This document shows positions 1 through 7,450 of a stretch of DNA of 31,617 bases, one piece after another. The number at the start of each line of letters is the position of its first letter. Within the stretch, counting starts at the first letter, position 1. The notes beneath the pieces are model-generated. The model saw nothing but the letters and a program-made list of their open reading frames with translations, did no database searches and was not told the origin of the DNA. A program made the position numbers and the translations under genes. Source of the DNA: Caldifarciminota bacterium (GTDB lineage: Bacteria > Hydrothermota > Hydrothermia > B15-G9 > WFZT01); the NCBI GenBank assembly GCA_026991055.1, contig JALXCE010000244.1:17434-49050 (forward strand). The letters are read 5' to 3'.

Positions 1-424
1 GCTCCGAGTCAACAGGAATTATTTCTCCATGGGATTTTTCAAGTGTTTTTTTGACAATGGGTCCAAATGACACAAGAGTTTCCTTGTTTGCAAGGGCAAC
101 TCTTTTTCCACTTTTCAATGCAGCAAGTGTTGGAAAGACGCCGATAGTTCCGGCAGTAGAAACAAGCACAATATCGACATCTTCAAGAGATGCAACAAAT
201 TCAAGCCCTTCCTTTCCATAGAGTATGGGAACACCAATATCTGACTTTTGGCTGGATGTGCAGACCGCGAATCGGGGATGAAATTCTTTAACAATTTCCC
301 TTGCCCGGTTTACATTAGAATGAAAAGAAAATGCGACAAGTTCAAATCCAAGATTCCTCAAGACATCAAGTGTGGATGTGCCAATCGAGCCTGTCGCACC
401 TAAAAGGGCAATTTTTTTACTCAT
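1..424 (-). CDS. dxr: 1-deoxy-D-xylulose 5-phosphate reductoisomerase, N-terminal part
   Basis: Dxr (IspC) converts DXP to MEP with NADPH in the cytoplasmic non-mevalonate isoprenoid pathway. Only the first 141 codons are here; the gene runs off the left edge. Visible family marks are the N-terminal dinucleotide-binding loop GATGSIGTSTLDV (residues 9-21), the ALANKETLVSFG stretch near residue 115 and PVDSE at the edge, which leads into the catalytic region. The ATG at 424-422 overlaps the stop of the upstream thioredoxin-like gene in an ATGAGTAA arrangement (8 bases), so the two are probably translationally coupled. It is the third gene of a minus-strand cluster dksA-like / tlpA-like / dxr. 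Identification is firm from motifs; nothing abnormal is seen in the visible part. Confidence 0.95.
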   Translation of the reverse strand, partial: MSKKIALLGATGSIGTSTLDVLRNLGFELVAFSFHSNVNRAREIVKEFHPRFAVCTSSQKSDIGVPILYGKEGLEFVASLEDVDIVLVSTAGTIGVFPTLAALKSGKRVALANKETLVSFGPIVKKTLEKSHGEIIPVDSE

Positions 425-896
425 TCAGAAGTTGTTCTACCGTCTGAAGGAAAATCTCCTTACTCCTGTAGCCCACGAATTTTCTCACAATTCTCATATC
501 TTTGTCGAGAATAAATGTTGTGGGTATCCCTCTAATTCCGCCGTAAAGCCTTGCAATCTGGCGATCACCATAGGCCACAGGATAATTCATCTTATATTTT
601 TTGTAAAAGGCGTCTACTCTCTTTGGGTCATCGAGGGCAACCCCTATGACGGTGAAGGGTTTACCTTTGAGTTCCTTCATTAGTTTGACAAATCCCGGAA
701 TTTCAGCCTTACAGGGAGGGCACCATGTTGCCCAGAAATCGAGGATTACAACCTTTCCTTTGTAGTCGTATAAGTGAACTGTATCGCCATTGACGCCCGG
801 AAGTGTAAAATCCGGTGCCTTTGGAATATGTCTTCTCGTTGCCCCCAGGGTAGAGACCATTAATAATGTCACGAGCAATGAAAGCACTTTCTTCAT
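417..896 (-). CDS. TlpA/ResA-like thiol-disulfide oxidoreductase, exported
   Basis: A 159-residue thioredoxin-fold protein of the TlpA/ResA/AhpC-TSA group, expected to reduce or exchange disulfides outside the inner membrane. The N-terminus (KK followed by a hydrophobic stretch, residues 2-19) is a signal peptide or anchor. The redox motif is WCPPC with Cys59 and Cys62, and the cis-proline loop is GIPTT with Pro125. The phrase APDFTLPGVNGDTVHL at 27-42 is typical of the family. The start at 896 is chosen because a GGAGG lies just upstream and the signal peptide begins there; a longer reading from 1076 would run through the dksA-like gene in another frame. The stop of that gene lies one base before this start. 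The exact substrate (cytochrome maturation or general reductant) cannot be told. Confidence 0.9.
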   Translation of the reverse strand: MKKVLSLLVTLLMVSTLGATRRHIPKAPDFTLPGVNGDTVHLYDYKGKVVILDFWATWCPPCKAEIPGFVKLMKELKGKPFTVIGVALDDPKRVDAFYKKYKMNYPVAYGDRQIARLYGGIRGIPTTFILDKDMRIVRKFVGYRSKEIFLQTVEQLLNE

Positions 897-897
897 T

Positions 898-1254
898 TCA
901 AGCACCTCCTTCAATTTCGTGTGCACATTTTGAGCAGAATTTTGTCCAGGGTATGAGCTCGAGCCTCTCAGGTTCAATGGGCTTTCCGCATCTCTCACAG
1001 ATGCCATAGGTGCCCTTTTCAATTTTTCCAAGGGCAATATCAATTTCGTTAAGTACGGATGCGTCCCTTGTCGCAATTATTGCCTGGACATCCTCAGTTA
1101 AGGTAATATCAGCCCAGTCTTCGAGGTCCTTGGGCTCGTCCCAGTTGTTGCCAATCTGCTCCTCGACTTCTTTTATTTTTAACAGTTTCTTCATGATCCT
1201 CTGCTTCTCTTTAAGGAGAAGCTCCTTGAAGTGTTCCAGTTGTTTTTGATCCAT
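898..1254 (-). CDS. DksA/TraR-family C4 zinc-finger protein
   Basis: A 118-residue protein of the DksA/TraR family, which binds the RNA polymerase secondary channel and tunes initiation, often with ppGpp. An N-terminal coiled coil (residues 1-40) is followed by the short acidic stretch DLEDWAD (43-49), a second helix and a C-terminal zinc finger with Cys86, Cys89, Cys107 and Cys110. The finger context GTYGICERCGKPI is the family signature. At 118 residues it resembles the short Bacillus YteA/DksA-like group more than the 151-residue E. coli DksA, so whether it responds to ppGpp is unknown. A GGAGGG lies upstream of the ATG. It heads the minus-strand cluster with tlpA-like and dxr. Confidence 0.9.
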   Translation of the reverse strand: MDQKQLEHFKELLLKEKQRIMKKLLKIKEVEEQIGNNWDEPKDLEDWADITLTEDVQAIIATRDASVLNEIDIALGKIEKGTYGICERCGKPIEPERLELIPWTKFCSKCAHEIEGGA

Positions 1255-1361
1255 ACAGCCCTCCGGTTAATTTTAGGCTTACAAATTAAAGTAAACGGTA
1301 AATTTTATCAAGTATCACCGAAGCAAAGAAATTTTTTGGATGTGGGATTCACCTCTTAACC

Positions 1362-1390
1362 TTGATTGATTCGCACTTCACAATTATTAT
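1362..1390 (+). promoter_or_regulatory. Sigma-70-type promoter of the first lipoprotein
   Basis: TTGATT at 1362-1367, a 17-base spacer and TATTAT at 1385-1390 (five of six -10 matches). The predicted start is near 1397, giving a leader of about 23 bases with an AGGAGG before the ATG at 1420. Confidence 0.6.
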
Positions 1391-1419
1391 TCATTAAAAC
1401 TCAAACAGGAGGTTCAGCA

Positions 1420-2193
1420 ATGAAAAAAGTACTATACGCAGCTCTTGTTGTAGGTGCACTTGCAATAATGGCTGGATGTACCACAACAAATGAGAATGAG
1501 TACCTTGCCTCTCCGGGAACCCTTACATATCAGGTTACAAATGATGGATTTGCGGTTGTTCTCTCGTGGGATACCGTGTCTGACGCTGAAGGTTATTATG
1601 TCTACCTCGGAGATGCTGTAGTTGATACGATAGAGGACAAAGACAGCACATCCATTCGTGTGGATGAAATTGGTGCATATAAAGTTACTGCCTACAAGGG
1701 AGACCTTGAAAGTGACCCAACGAATATAGTGGATTTGAGACCAGTGGAGACATCCAACGTAACCATTTACGACGCAGCTCAGTATTCGGATACCACACAT
1801 CCTTCAGGTGCTGGCTGGAATGCCAATGGAGACCTGCTCGTATATCCTCTTACCAATCACTGTGACGTTGTAGATTTCTTCTACCTCAATGGGCTTGTTA
1901 AAGGTATTCAGGAATCCCAGACATCGTGCCCCAATGTGCCCGATTCCACCTACTTTGCGCCTTTCAATGGCAGGTATGGTGACGCAGATAGTGTAACTGT
2001 GGAACCTGTAATGGGGAATTTCCAGGCTGTGACTAATGCCGTTTATACAGTAAAGCTTGTGCAGAGCAACAATGAGGTCCATTACGCAAAGGTAAAGGTT
2101 ATTTCTGTGAACAACACAGACCATTCGGTAACAATTGAGGGGGCATATCAGACTATACCTGGTCTTAAGAGAGTGGGTAACGCGGCGAAGTAA
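1420..2193 (+). CDS. FN3-containing secreted lipoprotein (paralogue of 26498-27355)
   Basis: A 257-residue predicted lipoprotein of unknown function. The signal peptide ends in a lipobox MAGC with the lipidated Cys20. Residues 32-105 read like a fibronectin type III domain (hydrophobic/Trp strand LSWD at 48-51, GYYVYLG near 58-64, YKVTAYKGDLES near 87-98). Residues 112-257 are a second, unrecognised domain containing NVTIYD, NHCDVVDFFY (146-155) and a final GAYQTIPGLKRV. The same order and motifs recur in the lipoprotein at 26498-27355, so both belong to one family. The start is set by an AGGAGG seven bases upstream and the signal peptide; a longer reading from 1366 is not needed. It is a single-gene unit with its own promoter and terminator. 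Probable location is the periplasm or the outer membrane. Confidence 0.85.
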   Translation: MKKVLYAALVVGALAIMAGCTTTNENEYLASPGTLTYQVTNDGFAVVLSWDTVSDAEGYYVYLGDAVVDTIEDKDSTSIRVDEIGAYKVTAYKGDLESDPTNIVDLRPVETSNVTIYDAAQYSDTTHPSGAGWNANGDLLVYPLTNHCDVVDFFYLNGLVKGIQESQTSCPNVPDSTYFAPFNGRYGDADSVTVEPVMGNFQAVTNAVYTVKLVQSNNEVHYAKVKVISVNNTDHSVTIEGAYQTIPGLKRVGNAAK

Positions 2194-2217
2194 GGAAGAA
2201 TTATGTGAGTTCTTGTT

Positions 2218-2253
2218 GGGGCGGGGCCCTTCGGGCCCCGCCCCAAATTTTTT
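2218..2253 (+). terminator. Rho-independent terminator of the first lipoprotein
   Basis: A perfect 12-bp GC stem (GGGGCGGGGCCC / GGGCCCCGCCCC, 2218-2244) with a TTC loop, followed by AAA and a run of six T (2248-2253). It lies 24 bases after the lipoprotein stop. Confidence 0.92.
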
Positions 2254-2489
2254 ATGAATTAATTCAAAATAAGTCCGTGTGATTAGAATATCTGAGAGAT
2301 GCCTTCAGCAAAATCACAAGTCATTGGATTAGTTTCCAGCGTATATGAAAAGAATACATCTTGAATTTTTATTTTCTCACCCTGACTCAATTGCCACGCG
2401 GAATATTACTTTTCATTTACGAGTAAAGCAGAGAAAACGACCGTTAGACGATCTATAGGATTTCTGAATAGGTTTTATCCAGGTAAGCC

Positions 2490-2602
2490 TGTTCGAAAAA
2501 TCTCAAATCCATTATTTTTGTTGAAAAATTTACCCCCCCCACCTATTTCCTCCCCCCCACGCACAGAGTGCGTGGAGTGAGATTAGGAGGAATTTTCGAA
2601 CA
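2490..2602 (-). repeat. Fold-back repeat, copy 1 (MITE-like)
   Basis: Bounded by a perfect 10-bp terminal inverted repeat TGTTCGAAAA (2490-2499) / TTTTCGAACA (2593-2602). The centre is a hairpin CCACGCAC-AGA-GTGCGTGG (2537-2555) flanked by C-rich and G-rich arms. Its reverse complement matches copy 4 (29401-29525) over nearly the whole length, including a shared segment TTTTTCAACAAAAAT. No target duplication is evident. Confidence 0.8.
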
Positions 2603-2798
2603 CAATCTGTCCAGGTTGACAAAAACAAGGTTAAATTGGTTGACAATCAGGTAGACAATGTGAAGTAAGGATCGATCTTCCTCAAAAAATCTTCCCGAAG
2701 AGATTCTGTTGAAATTGCTTCCCTAAAATTTAACTAACTTGGTCTTTGATTGAGCTTATTGTACAAATCCTTACATGTAGCGGCTTAATAAGATTGAC

Positions 2799-2816
2799 AA
2801 TGTTTTCGAATACATT
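2799..2816. promoter_or_regulatory. Near-perfect TTCGAA-centred palindrome
   Basis: AATGTTTTCGAATACATT pairs at 8 of 9 positions. It lies about 130 bases upstream of the ATPase promoter. It may be an operator; its core also matches the repeat ends, so it may instead be a decayed repeat terminus. Confidence 0.35.
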
Positions 2817-2944
2817 CAGTATTTTTCCTTATCATTCTCACTTTCCCGGCAAATGTGCCCGCCACTTTCCCTTTATTAAATTAGTCAATATTGTCAATTC
2901 TTTAAAAGTGTGATGAAAACTTGTGAAATTGGGCCTGAATTGCC

Positions 2945-2974
2945 TTGACAGGTCCAATAAAGGCTCACTACAAT
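2945..2974 (+). promoter_or_regulatory. Promoter of the V/A-type ATPase operon
   Basis: A perfect -35 TTGACA (2945-2950), an 18-base spacer and TACAAT (2969-2974, five of six matches). The expected start near 2981 gives a short leader with GGGAGG before the TTG start at 3008. Confidence 0.7.
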
Positions 2975-3007
2975 CTTTAACCTGATTTTTCAAAGGGAGG
3001 TTTCACA

Positions 3008-3319
3008 TTGGCTGTTGAAATCATTAAAGAAATTAAAGAGGCAGAGCAAAAGGCAGATAGTATAGTAAAAGAAGCGCAGGAAAAGGCACGGAAAATCGTT
3101 GAGAATGCCAAGAAAAAGAGGGAAGAACTCAGGGCTGAAGCCGAGAAGGAAAGACAGGAAATAATTGAAGCTGCTATTAAAAAAGCAGATAAAGAGGCTG
3201 ACGAGGAGATCAAAAGACTTCAGAAAGAAACCGAAGAGAAGGTTAAAAAGATAAAAGAACAGGGCGAAAAGAAGATAGACTCTGCCGTTAAAAAAGTCTT
3301 TGAACTGGTTTTTGAATAA
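3008..3319 (+). CDS. V/A-type ATPase subunit H (peripheral stalk)
   Basis: A 103-residue, nearly all-helical protein rich in Lys, Glu and Ala with no internal break. This is the expected build of the G/H-type peripheral stalk subunit that pairs with subunit E and links the catalytic head to subunit I. It starts with TTG at 3008, supported by GGGAGG eight bases upstream; no ATG is available at the right place. It is the first gene of the operon and its stop overlaps the start of subunit I by one base (TAATG). The assignment rests on coiled-coil composition, length and position, since such subunits have little sequence signature. Confidence 0.82.
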   Translation: MAVEIIKEIKEAEQKADSIVKEAQEKARKIVENAKKKREELRAEAEKERQEIIEAAIKKADKEADEEIKRLQKETEEKVKKIKEQGEKKIDSAVKKVFELVFE

Positions 3320-5310
3320 TGGCTATCGTAAAAGTCAAGAAAATCACTTTCGTTGTCCACAAAAGTGAAAAGGACCATCTTATTGATACTCTGCAGGAAG
3401 AGGGGCTCGTTCATATTAGTGATGTCAGAGAGGACCCCGCATTTAAGGAAATCCCCGAAGTAAAAGAGAAAAGGGTCGAGGCATCTGCCCCTGAGATTGA
3501 GTACACACTCTCGCGAATCCGCCGAGCTGTGGAATTTCTCAATCAATTTGACGGGAAAAAAGGCTTCCTCGAGACATTCTTTGAAATCAAGCCGGAGATC
3601 ACAGAAGAAGAGCTTAAAAAAGTCCCAAAGACCTACGATTATGAAAAGACTCTCGATAAAATCGAAGGCATAGAAAAGAGGCTGACCGAATTAAAAAATT
3701 TGGAAGCCAATCTCACATCCAGAATAGATTCCCTCAGAAAATGGTATGACCTCGACATTCCAGTTGAAGAGATTGGAGTCTCCGAGAAAGTGGAAATTGT
3801 CGCTGGCACCATTCCGGCAAATCAGGAATATGAGCTAAAAAACATCGAAGATATCGAATATTCCGTGATCAGCCGTGACTCGAGGTTTGTCTATCTTATC
3901 GTCGCATTTTTAAAGGAAATTTCCACTAAAGTTAAAAATGAGCTTTTAAAATTAGGCTTTGAGCAGGTGGATTTTAAAGGGCTTAAAGGAAAGCCAAGAG
4001 AATTAATTGAAAAATTTAAGAGGGAGCTTGAAAATCTCTGGCGTGAAAGGGAAGAAAAGCTAAAAGAAGCAGCAGAGCTTGCAAAAGAAAAACTTAACCT
4101 CCTGATTGTTTATGATTTTCTTTCGAATGAAGGGAATAAAGTCCGCGTGGAAAATCAGGGACTGGAAACAAAATCAACCTTCCTCGTCACGGGCTGGATA
4201 AAGGAAAATGACGTTAAAAAACTTGACAAAATTCTTAAAAAATTTGAATCTGCCACCTACAGTGTTGAAGAGCCCTCACCAGAGGACAATCCACCAACTT
4301 TTATTGATAACAAAAAGCCCATCAAGCCCTTTGAGCTTTTAACCAAGCTCTATGGGTTGCCCAATCTGCGTGAGGTTGACCCCACACCACTTTTGACACC
4401 ATTCTTTGGGGTTTTCTTTGGATTATGTCTCACCGATGCGGGGTACGGTATTGCCCTCATAGTAATGGCTTTACTTCTCATGAAAAAACTTGGCAAAATG
4501 CAATTCTTAAGTGTCCTTCTCTACGGCGGAATTATGGCTATTCTTGCCGGGGCGATAACAGGTAGCTGGTTTGGCGACCTCTTTACATCCCTACCGGTTC
4601 CCTTCTTACACAAATTCAGAAACAGCCTGCTGCTCTTTGACCCAATGATTAATCCCATGCCGTTTTTCTACCTTTCCCTTGTCCTGGGTTTGATTCAGGT
4701 GGAGCTGGGGCTTCTTGTGGGATTTTACAAAAGGGTGAAAAACGGTGAAATAATAGATGGCATCGCAAATGAACTCTCGTGGTTTTCCCTTATCCTTTTC
4801 CTCATTATCCCCTACATTGTGGGTGCAAAGGTCGGGAAGTCATACGGTGAAGTCCTTTTTCACTACGGTATTGTAGGCTACATCATTTCGTTCTTCCTTT
4901 TCGTACCGATTCTACTGATCATCTTCTTGAGTGGCGGAACATCGGGCAGCTTTGTGGTGAGGCTTGTTAAGGGTCTTTACAACCTCTACGGAATCACAGG
5001 CTATGTAGGAGACCTGCTTTCCTACGTCAGGCTCATGGCTCTTGGGATGGTGACGGCTGGAATTGCCATGTCCATCAACATTGTCGCAAAACTTGTGCTT
5101 CCAATCCCATATCTGGGGATTGTACTTGCTGTTTTGATTTTCATCGGAGGGCATCTATTCAGCATAATAATCAACGTCATGGGAGCCTTTGTGCACAGTT
5201 TGAGGCTTCAGTACGTGGAATTTTTTACGAAGTTTTATGATAACGGTGGCTATGAATTTAAGCCCTTTGGAATTGAGGGCTATTACACCGAAATCAGAAA
5301 AAGTGCGTAA
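3319..5310 (+). CDS. V/A-type ATPase subunit I (a-subunit homologue)
   Basis: A 663-residue membrane subunit that carries ions past the rotor ring and anchors the peripheral stalks. The N-terminal half (about residues 1-340) is cytoplasmic with long coiled coils (105-135, 225-260). The C-terminal half has multiple membrane helices starting near LLTPFFGVFFGLCLTDAGYG (about 356-375), a very conserved family segment. The essential channel arginine is expected at Arg571 in SYVRLMALGM. Length is usual for the family. It overlaps subunit H by one base and is followed by the longest gap in the operon (70 bases), which contains hairpins. Confidence 0.95.
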   Translation: MAIVKVKKITFVVHKSEKDHLIDTLQEEGLVHISDVREDPAFKEIPEVKEKRVEASAPEIEYTLSRIRRAVEFLNQFDGKKGFLETFFEIKPEITEEELKKVPKTYDYEKTLDKIEGIEKRLTELKNLEANLTSRIDSLRKWYDLDIPVEEIGVSEKVEIVAGTIPANQEYELKNIEDIEYSVISRDSRFVYLIVAFLKEISTKVKNELLKLGFEQVDFKGLKGKPRELIEKFKRELENLWREREEKLKEAAELAKEKLNLLIVYDFLSNEGNKVRVENQGLETKSTFLVTGWIKENDVKKLDKILKKFESATYSVEEPSPEDNPPTFIDNKKPIKPFELLTKLYGLPNLREVDPTPLLTPFFGVFFGLCLTDAGYGIALIVMALLLMKKLGKMQFLSVLLYGGIMAILAGAITGSWFGDLFTSLPVPFLHKFRNSLLLFDPMINPMPFFYLSLVLGLIQVELGLLVGFYKRVKNGEIIDGIANELSWFSLILFLIIPYIVGAKVGKSYGEVLFHYGIVGYIISFFLFVPILLIIFLSGGTSGSFVVRLVKGLYNLYGITGYVGDLLSYVRLMALGMVTAGIAMSINIVAKLVLPIPYLGIVLAVLIFIGGHLFSIIINVMGAFVHSLRLQYVEFFTKFYDNGGYEFKPFGIEGYYTEIRKSA

Positions 5311-5316
5311 ATCTGG

Positions 5317-5345
5317 AGGTGATCTTATCACCTGGGGGAGACCCC
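5317..5345 (+). promoter_or_regulatory. Tandem hairpins between subunits I and K
   Basis: AGGTGAT-CTT-ATCACCT (5317-5333, 7-bp stem) is followed at once by GGGG-AGA-CCCC (5335-5345). They lie in the only sizeable gap of the operon, just before the ring-subunit gene. A role in mRNA processing or stability for extra ring-subunit output is an inference. Confidence 0.5.
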
Positions 5346-5380
5346 GTTGAAAGTAAAAAATTTTTAAAAGGAGGTTGGAA

Positions 5381-5848
5381 TTGAGCGGTCTTTACATTGC
5401 AATGATAGGAGCTGCGATGGCAGCTTTTATGGCAGGTATAGGTTCGGCCATTGGAATTGGTTACACAGGAAGGGCAGCTTCGGGAGTGCTCTCCGAGGCA
5501 CCTGATATGTTTGGTCGTCTCTTCCTTCTTGTGGCTCTGCCCGGAACACAGGGTTTCTACGGTTTCATCATAGCCCTCTTCATCATCCTGAAGGTTGGGC
5601 TTCTTGGAACTCCCAAGGCGATTTCAGTTTATCAGGGGCTGGAGCTTCTTGCAGCGTCGCTTCCTATTGCGTTTGCTGGCTTGCTTTCGGCAATTCATCA
5701 GGGAAAAGTCTGTGCCGCTGGTATTGACCTCACTGCAAAGAGGCCTGACCAGGCGATGAAACCTGTTATCTACGGTGCTATGGTCGAAACTTACGCAGTG
5801 CTCGGATTCCTGACGAGCTTCTTCCTGATGATAAACATCAAGATTTGA
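5381..5848 (+). CDS. V-type ATPase subunit K, duplicated-hairpin rotor ring, Na+ type
   Basis: A 155-residue proteolipid with four membrane helices, made of two fused hairpins. The second hairpin carries the ion-binding Glu136 (MVETYAVLG); the first has Gln57 (LPGTQG) in place of the acid. All five side chains of the E. hirae NtpK sodium site (Leu61, Thr64, Gln65, Gln110, Glu139) have equivalents: Leu53, Thr56, Gln57, Gln107, Glu136. Na+ coupling is therefore predicted. The start is the TTG at 5381, seven bases from the AAAAGGAGG at 5366-5374; an in-frame TTG at 5375 directly abuts that site and is too close. Start choice changes only two residues. Confidence 0.93.
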   Translation: MSGLYIAMIGAAMAAFMAGIGSAIGIGYTGRAASGVLSEAPDMFGRLFLLVALPGTQGFYGFIIALFIILKVGLLGTPKAISVYQGLELLAASLPIAFAGLLSAIHQGKVCAAGIDLTAKRPDQAMKPVIYGAMVETYAVLGFLTSFFLMINIKI

Positions 5849-5852
5849 CATC

Positions 5853-6434
5853 ATGCACGGCTCAAAGATTACAGAAAAAATATTAAAAGAGGCGGAAGAG
5901 CAGGCGAAGGAGATCATCAAGCAGGCAGAGGCTGAGGCAAAAGCCATCCTTGAGGACGCGGAAAAGGAAAAGAAATTTATCATAGAATCCGCTGAAAAAG
6001 AGGCCGAAGAGGTAGCGAAGAAGGAGAAGGAGAAAAAGATCGGTCTTGAGGTAATCGAGCTCCGCAAGAAAGTCCTTCAGGCAAAGCGCGAAATCATGGA
6101 CTCCGTATTTGTAAAAGTGGAGAAAAAACTTCAGGAAGAGTCAAAAGACGACTTTCTCAAGCACATCGCGAGTTTCATTAAGGCACTCAATCTAAAAGGT
6201 AAATTTGAGGTGATACCCGGAGACAGAGAAAAGAGAGTGGATGAAGGATTTGTGAAGGAACTTGCAAAGGCAGCGGGACTCGAGCTCACCCTCTCAAAGG
6301 AAAGGGCACGTGGCTATCACGGCTTCACACTGAAGCAGGGAAAGATTGAGATCAATCTTGCTCCCGAGGTAATCATTCCTGACCTGAAGGACGAGCTTGA
6401 AGACCACATCAAAGGTCTGCTCTTTGAGGAATAA
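5853..6434 (+). CDS. V/A-type ATPase subunit E (peripheral stalk)
   Basis: A 193-residue stalk subunit that forms the E/H coiled-coil strut. Residues 1-90 are a long charged helix (repeated EAEEQAKEIIKQAEAEAKA-type composition), and residues 110-193 form the globular C-terminal domain that binds the head, ending HIKGLLFEE. Length is normal. The ATG at 5853 follows the subunit K stop by four bases; no clear ribosome site is visible, so translation may depend on coupling to K. Its stop overlaps the start of subunit C by one base. Confidence 0.9.
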   Translation: MHGSKITEKILKEAEEQAKEIIKQAEAEAKAILEDAEKEKKFIIESAEKEAEEVAKKEKEKKIGLEVIELRKKVLQAKREIMDSVFVKVEKKLQEESKDDFLKHIASFIKALNLKGKFEVIPGDREKRVDEGFVKELAKAAGLELTLSKERARGYHGFTLKQGKIEINLAPEVIIPDLKDELEDHIKGLLFEE

Positions 6435-7450
6435 TGGCTATTAACTTTTTGAAATATCCTCCGTTTGGAAAGGAAGACGCGCGCTACACCTATGCAGTTG
6501 GCCGCATTCGGGTGCTTGAGAAGAGCCTGATTCCACGCAGCTTTTTCGACCGACTTGCCGAGGCCGGTGAGGTGGCAGATTACCTGAAACTCTTGCAGGA
6601 GACTCCCTATGCAAAATACCTTGCCGATGTTCGCGACGAGGATTCATTTGAAAATATGCTCATTACCGAGAGGCGAGAGGCACTAAAGACCTTCGATGAG
6701 CTCTGCCAGGATGAGCCTTTGAAGCTAAAAGCGCGAGCAAAGTTTGATTTTCACAACATCAAAGTCCTCTTGAAATCGAAAATAGAAGAAAAGGAGTTTG
6801 ACTTTGCACTTTCCGAGGATGGCACGGTGTCCATTGACGACCTGAAGCAGATTTTCAAGGATGAAAAGTATTCGTGGCTGCCGGAGCACCTGGCGCGGGC
6901 TGTGGAGGCAGGCGTCACGGCTTACTATGAGGCCAAAAGCTATCAGGACCTTTCAACTGCAGTTGACCGTGAGATGTATAGGTTTCTCACTTCTCCTGCC
7001 ACAGAGAATGACTTTTTTGCCATTTATCACCGTTTAGAGTCGGACCTTATCAATATCAGAACTTTTCTGAGGCTTTACAACCTTGATTCGGCAGACCAGC
7101 TAAAAAATTACCTGCTTGATACCGGGTACCTCGAGCCGGGCCTGTTTCTTAGCGAGGAGCCAGATGGACTTGTTGACCGACTTTCCTACACACCTTATGG
7201 CAAAATTTATGAGGAAGGATATAGGGCGTTCAAAGAATCCGGTTCCCTGAGGGTTTACGAAAGGCTCATGAAATCGTATCTCAACGGCTTTTTAAAGGAG
7301 ACGAGGAAGATTGATATGGGAGTTGAGCCGATTATTGCATATCTCTACTTCAAATTCGAGGAGATCAGAGCCCTGCGGATCACGTTTATCGGAGTTTTTT
7401 ACAACGTTAAGCCACAGGAAATTAAAGAAAGCCTGACGGTGGTGGTCTGA
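6434..7450 (+). CDS. V/A-type ATPase subunit C (AC39/d-like)
   Basis: A 338-residue funnel-shaped subunit that sockets the central stalk onto the ring. The N-terminal YTYAVGRIRVLEKSLI (about 18-33) and the C-terminal EPIIAYLYFKFEEIRALRI (about 300-318) are typical of the AC39 family. The overlap with subunit E is TAATG and with subunit F ATGA, so the order E-C-F is strictly coupled. Length is usual. No odd feature seen. Confidence 0.93.
   Translation: MAINFLKYPPFGKEDARYTYAVGRIRVLEKSLIPRSFFDRLAEAGEVADYLKLLQETPYAKYLADVRDEDSFENMLITERREALKTFDELCQDEPLKLKARAKFDFHNIKVLLKSKIEEKEFDFALSEDGTVSIDDLKQIFKDEKYSWLPEHLARAVEAGVTAYYEAKSYQDLSTAVDREMYRFLTSPATENDFFAIYHRLESDLINIRTFLRLYNLDSADQLKNYLLDTGYLEPGLFLSEEPDGLVDRLSYTPYGKIYEEGYRAFKESGSLRVYERLMKSYLNGFLKETRKIDMGVEPIIAYLYFKFEEIRALRITFIGVFYNVKPQEIKESLTVVV

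Larger units (their letters stand above)
2254..2944. other. Gene-free gap before the ATPase operon
   Basis: About 690 bases with no convincing gene in any frame. It contains fold-back repeat copy 1 (2490-2602), a TTCGAA-centred palindrome (2799-2816) and a GTCAAT direct repeat (2884-2889, 2893-2898). The rest is AT-rich and shows nothing recognisable. Confidence 0.7.

Noticed and set aside
417..1076. Longer N-terminus for the thioredoxin-like protein starting at 1076
   Set aside because: The extra 60 residues are the dksA-like gene in another frame; the ribosome site and signal peptide place the start at 896.
1804..2124. Antisense reading frames inside the lipoprotein, the ATPase genes and the chemoreceptors
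   Set aside because: They mirror strongly supported genes, lack ribosome sites and show no recognisable domain.
2537..2555. CCACGCAC hairpin as a transcription terminator
   Set aside because: It is the core of a dispersed repeat found in several contexts, and no T run follows the stem.
2490..2602. CRISPR-like array
   Set aside because: Copies are far apart, have inverted-repeat ends and no regular spacers; no cas genes are present.
5375..5380. TTG at 5375 as the start of subunit K
   Set aside because: It directly abuts the GGAGG, leaving no spacing; the TTG at 5381 has a normal distance.
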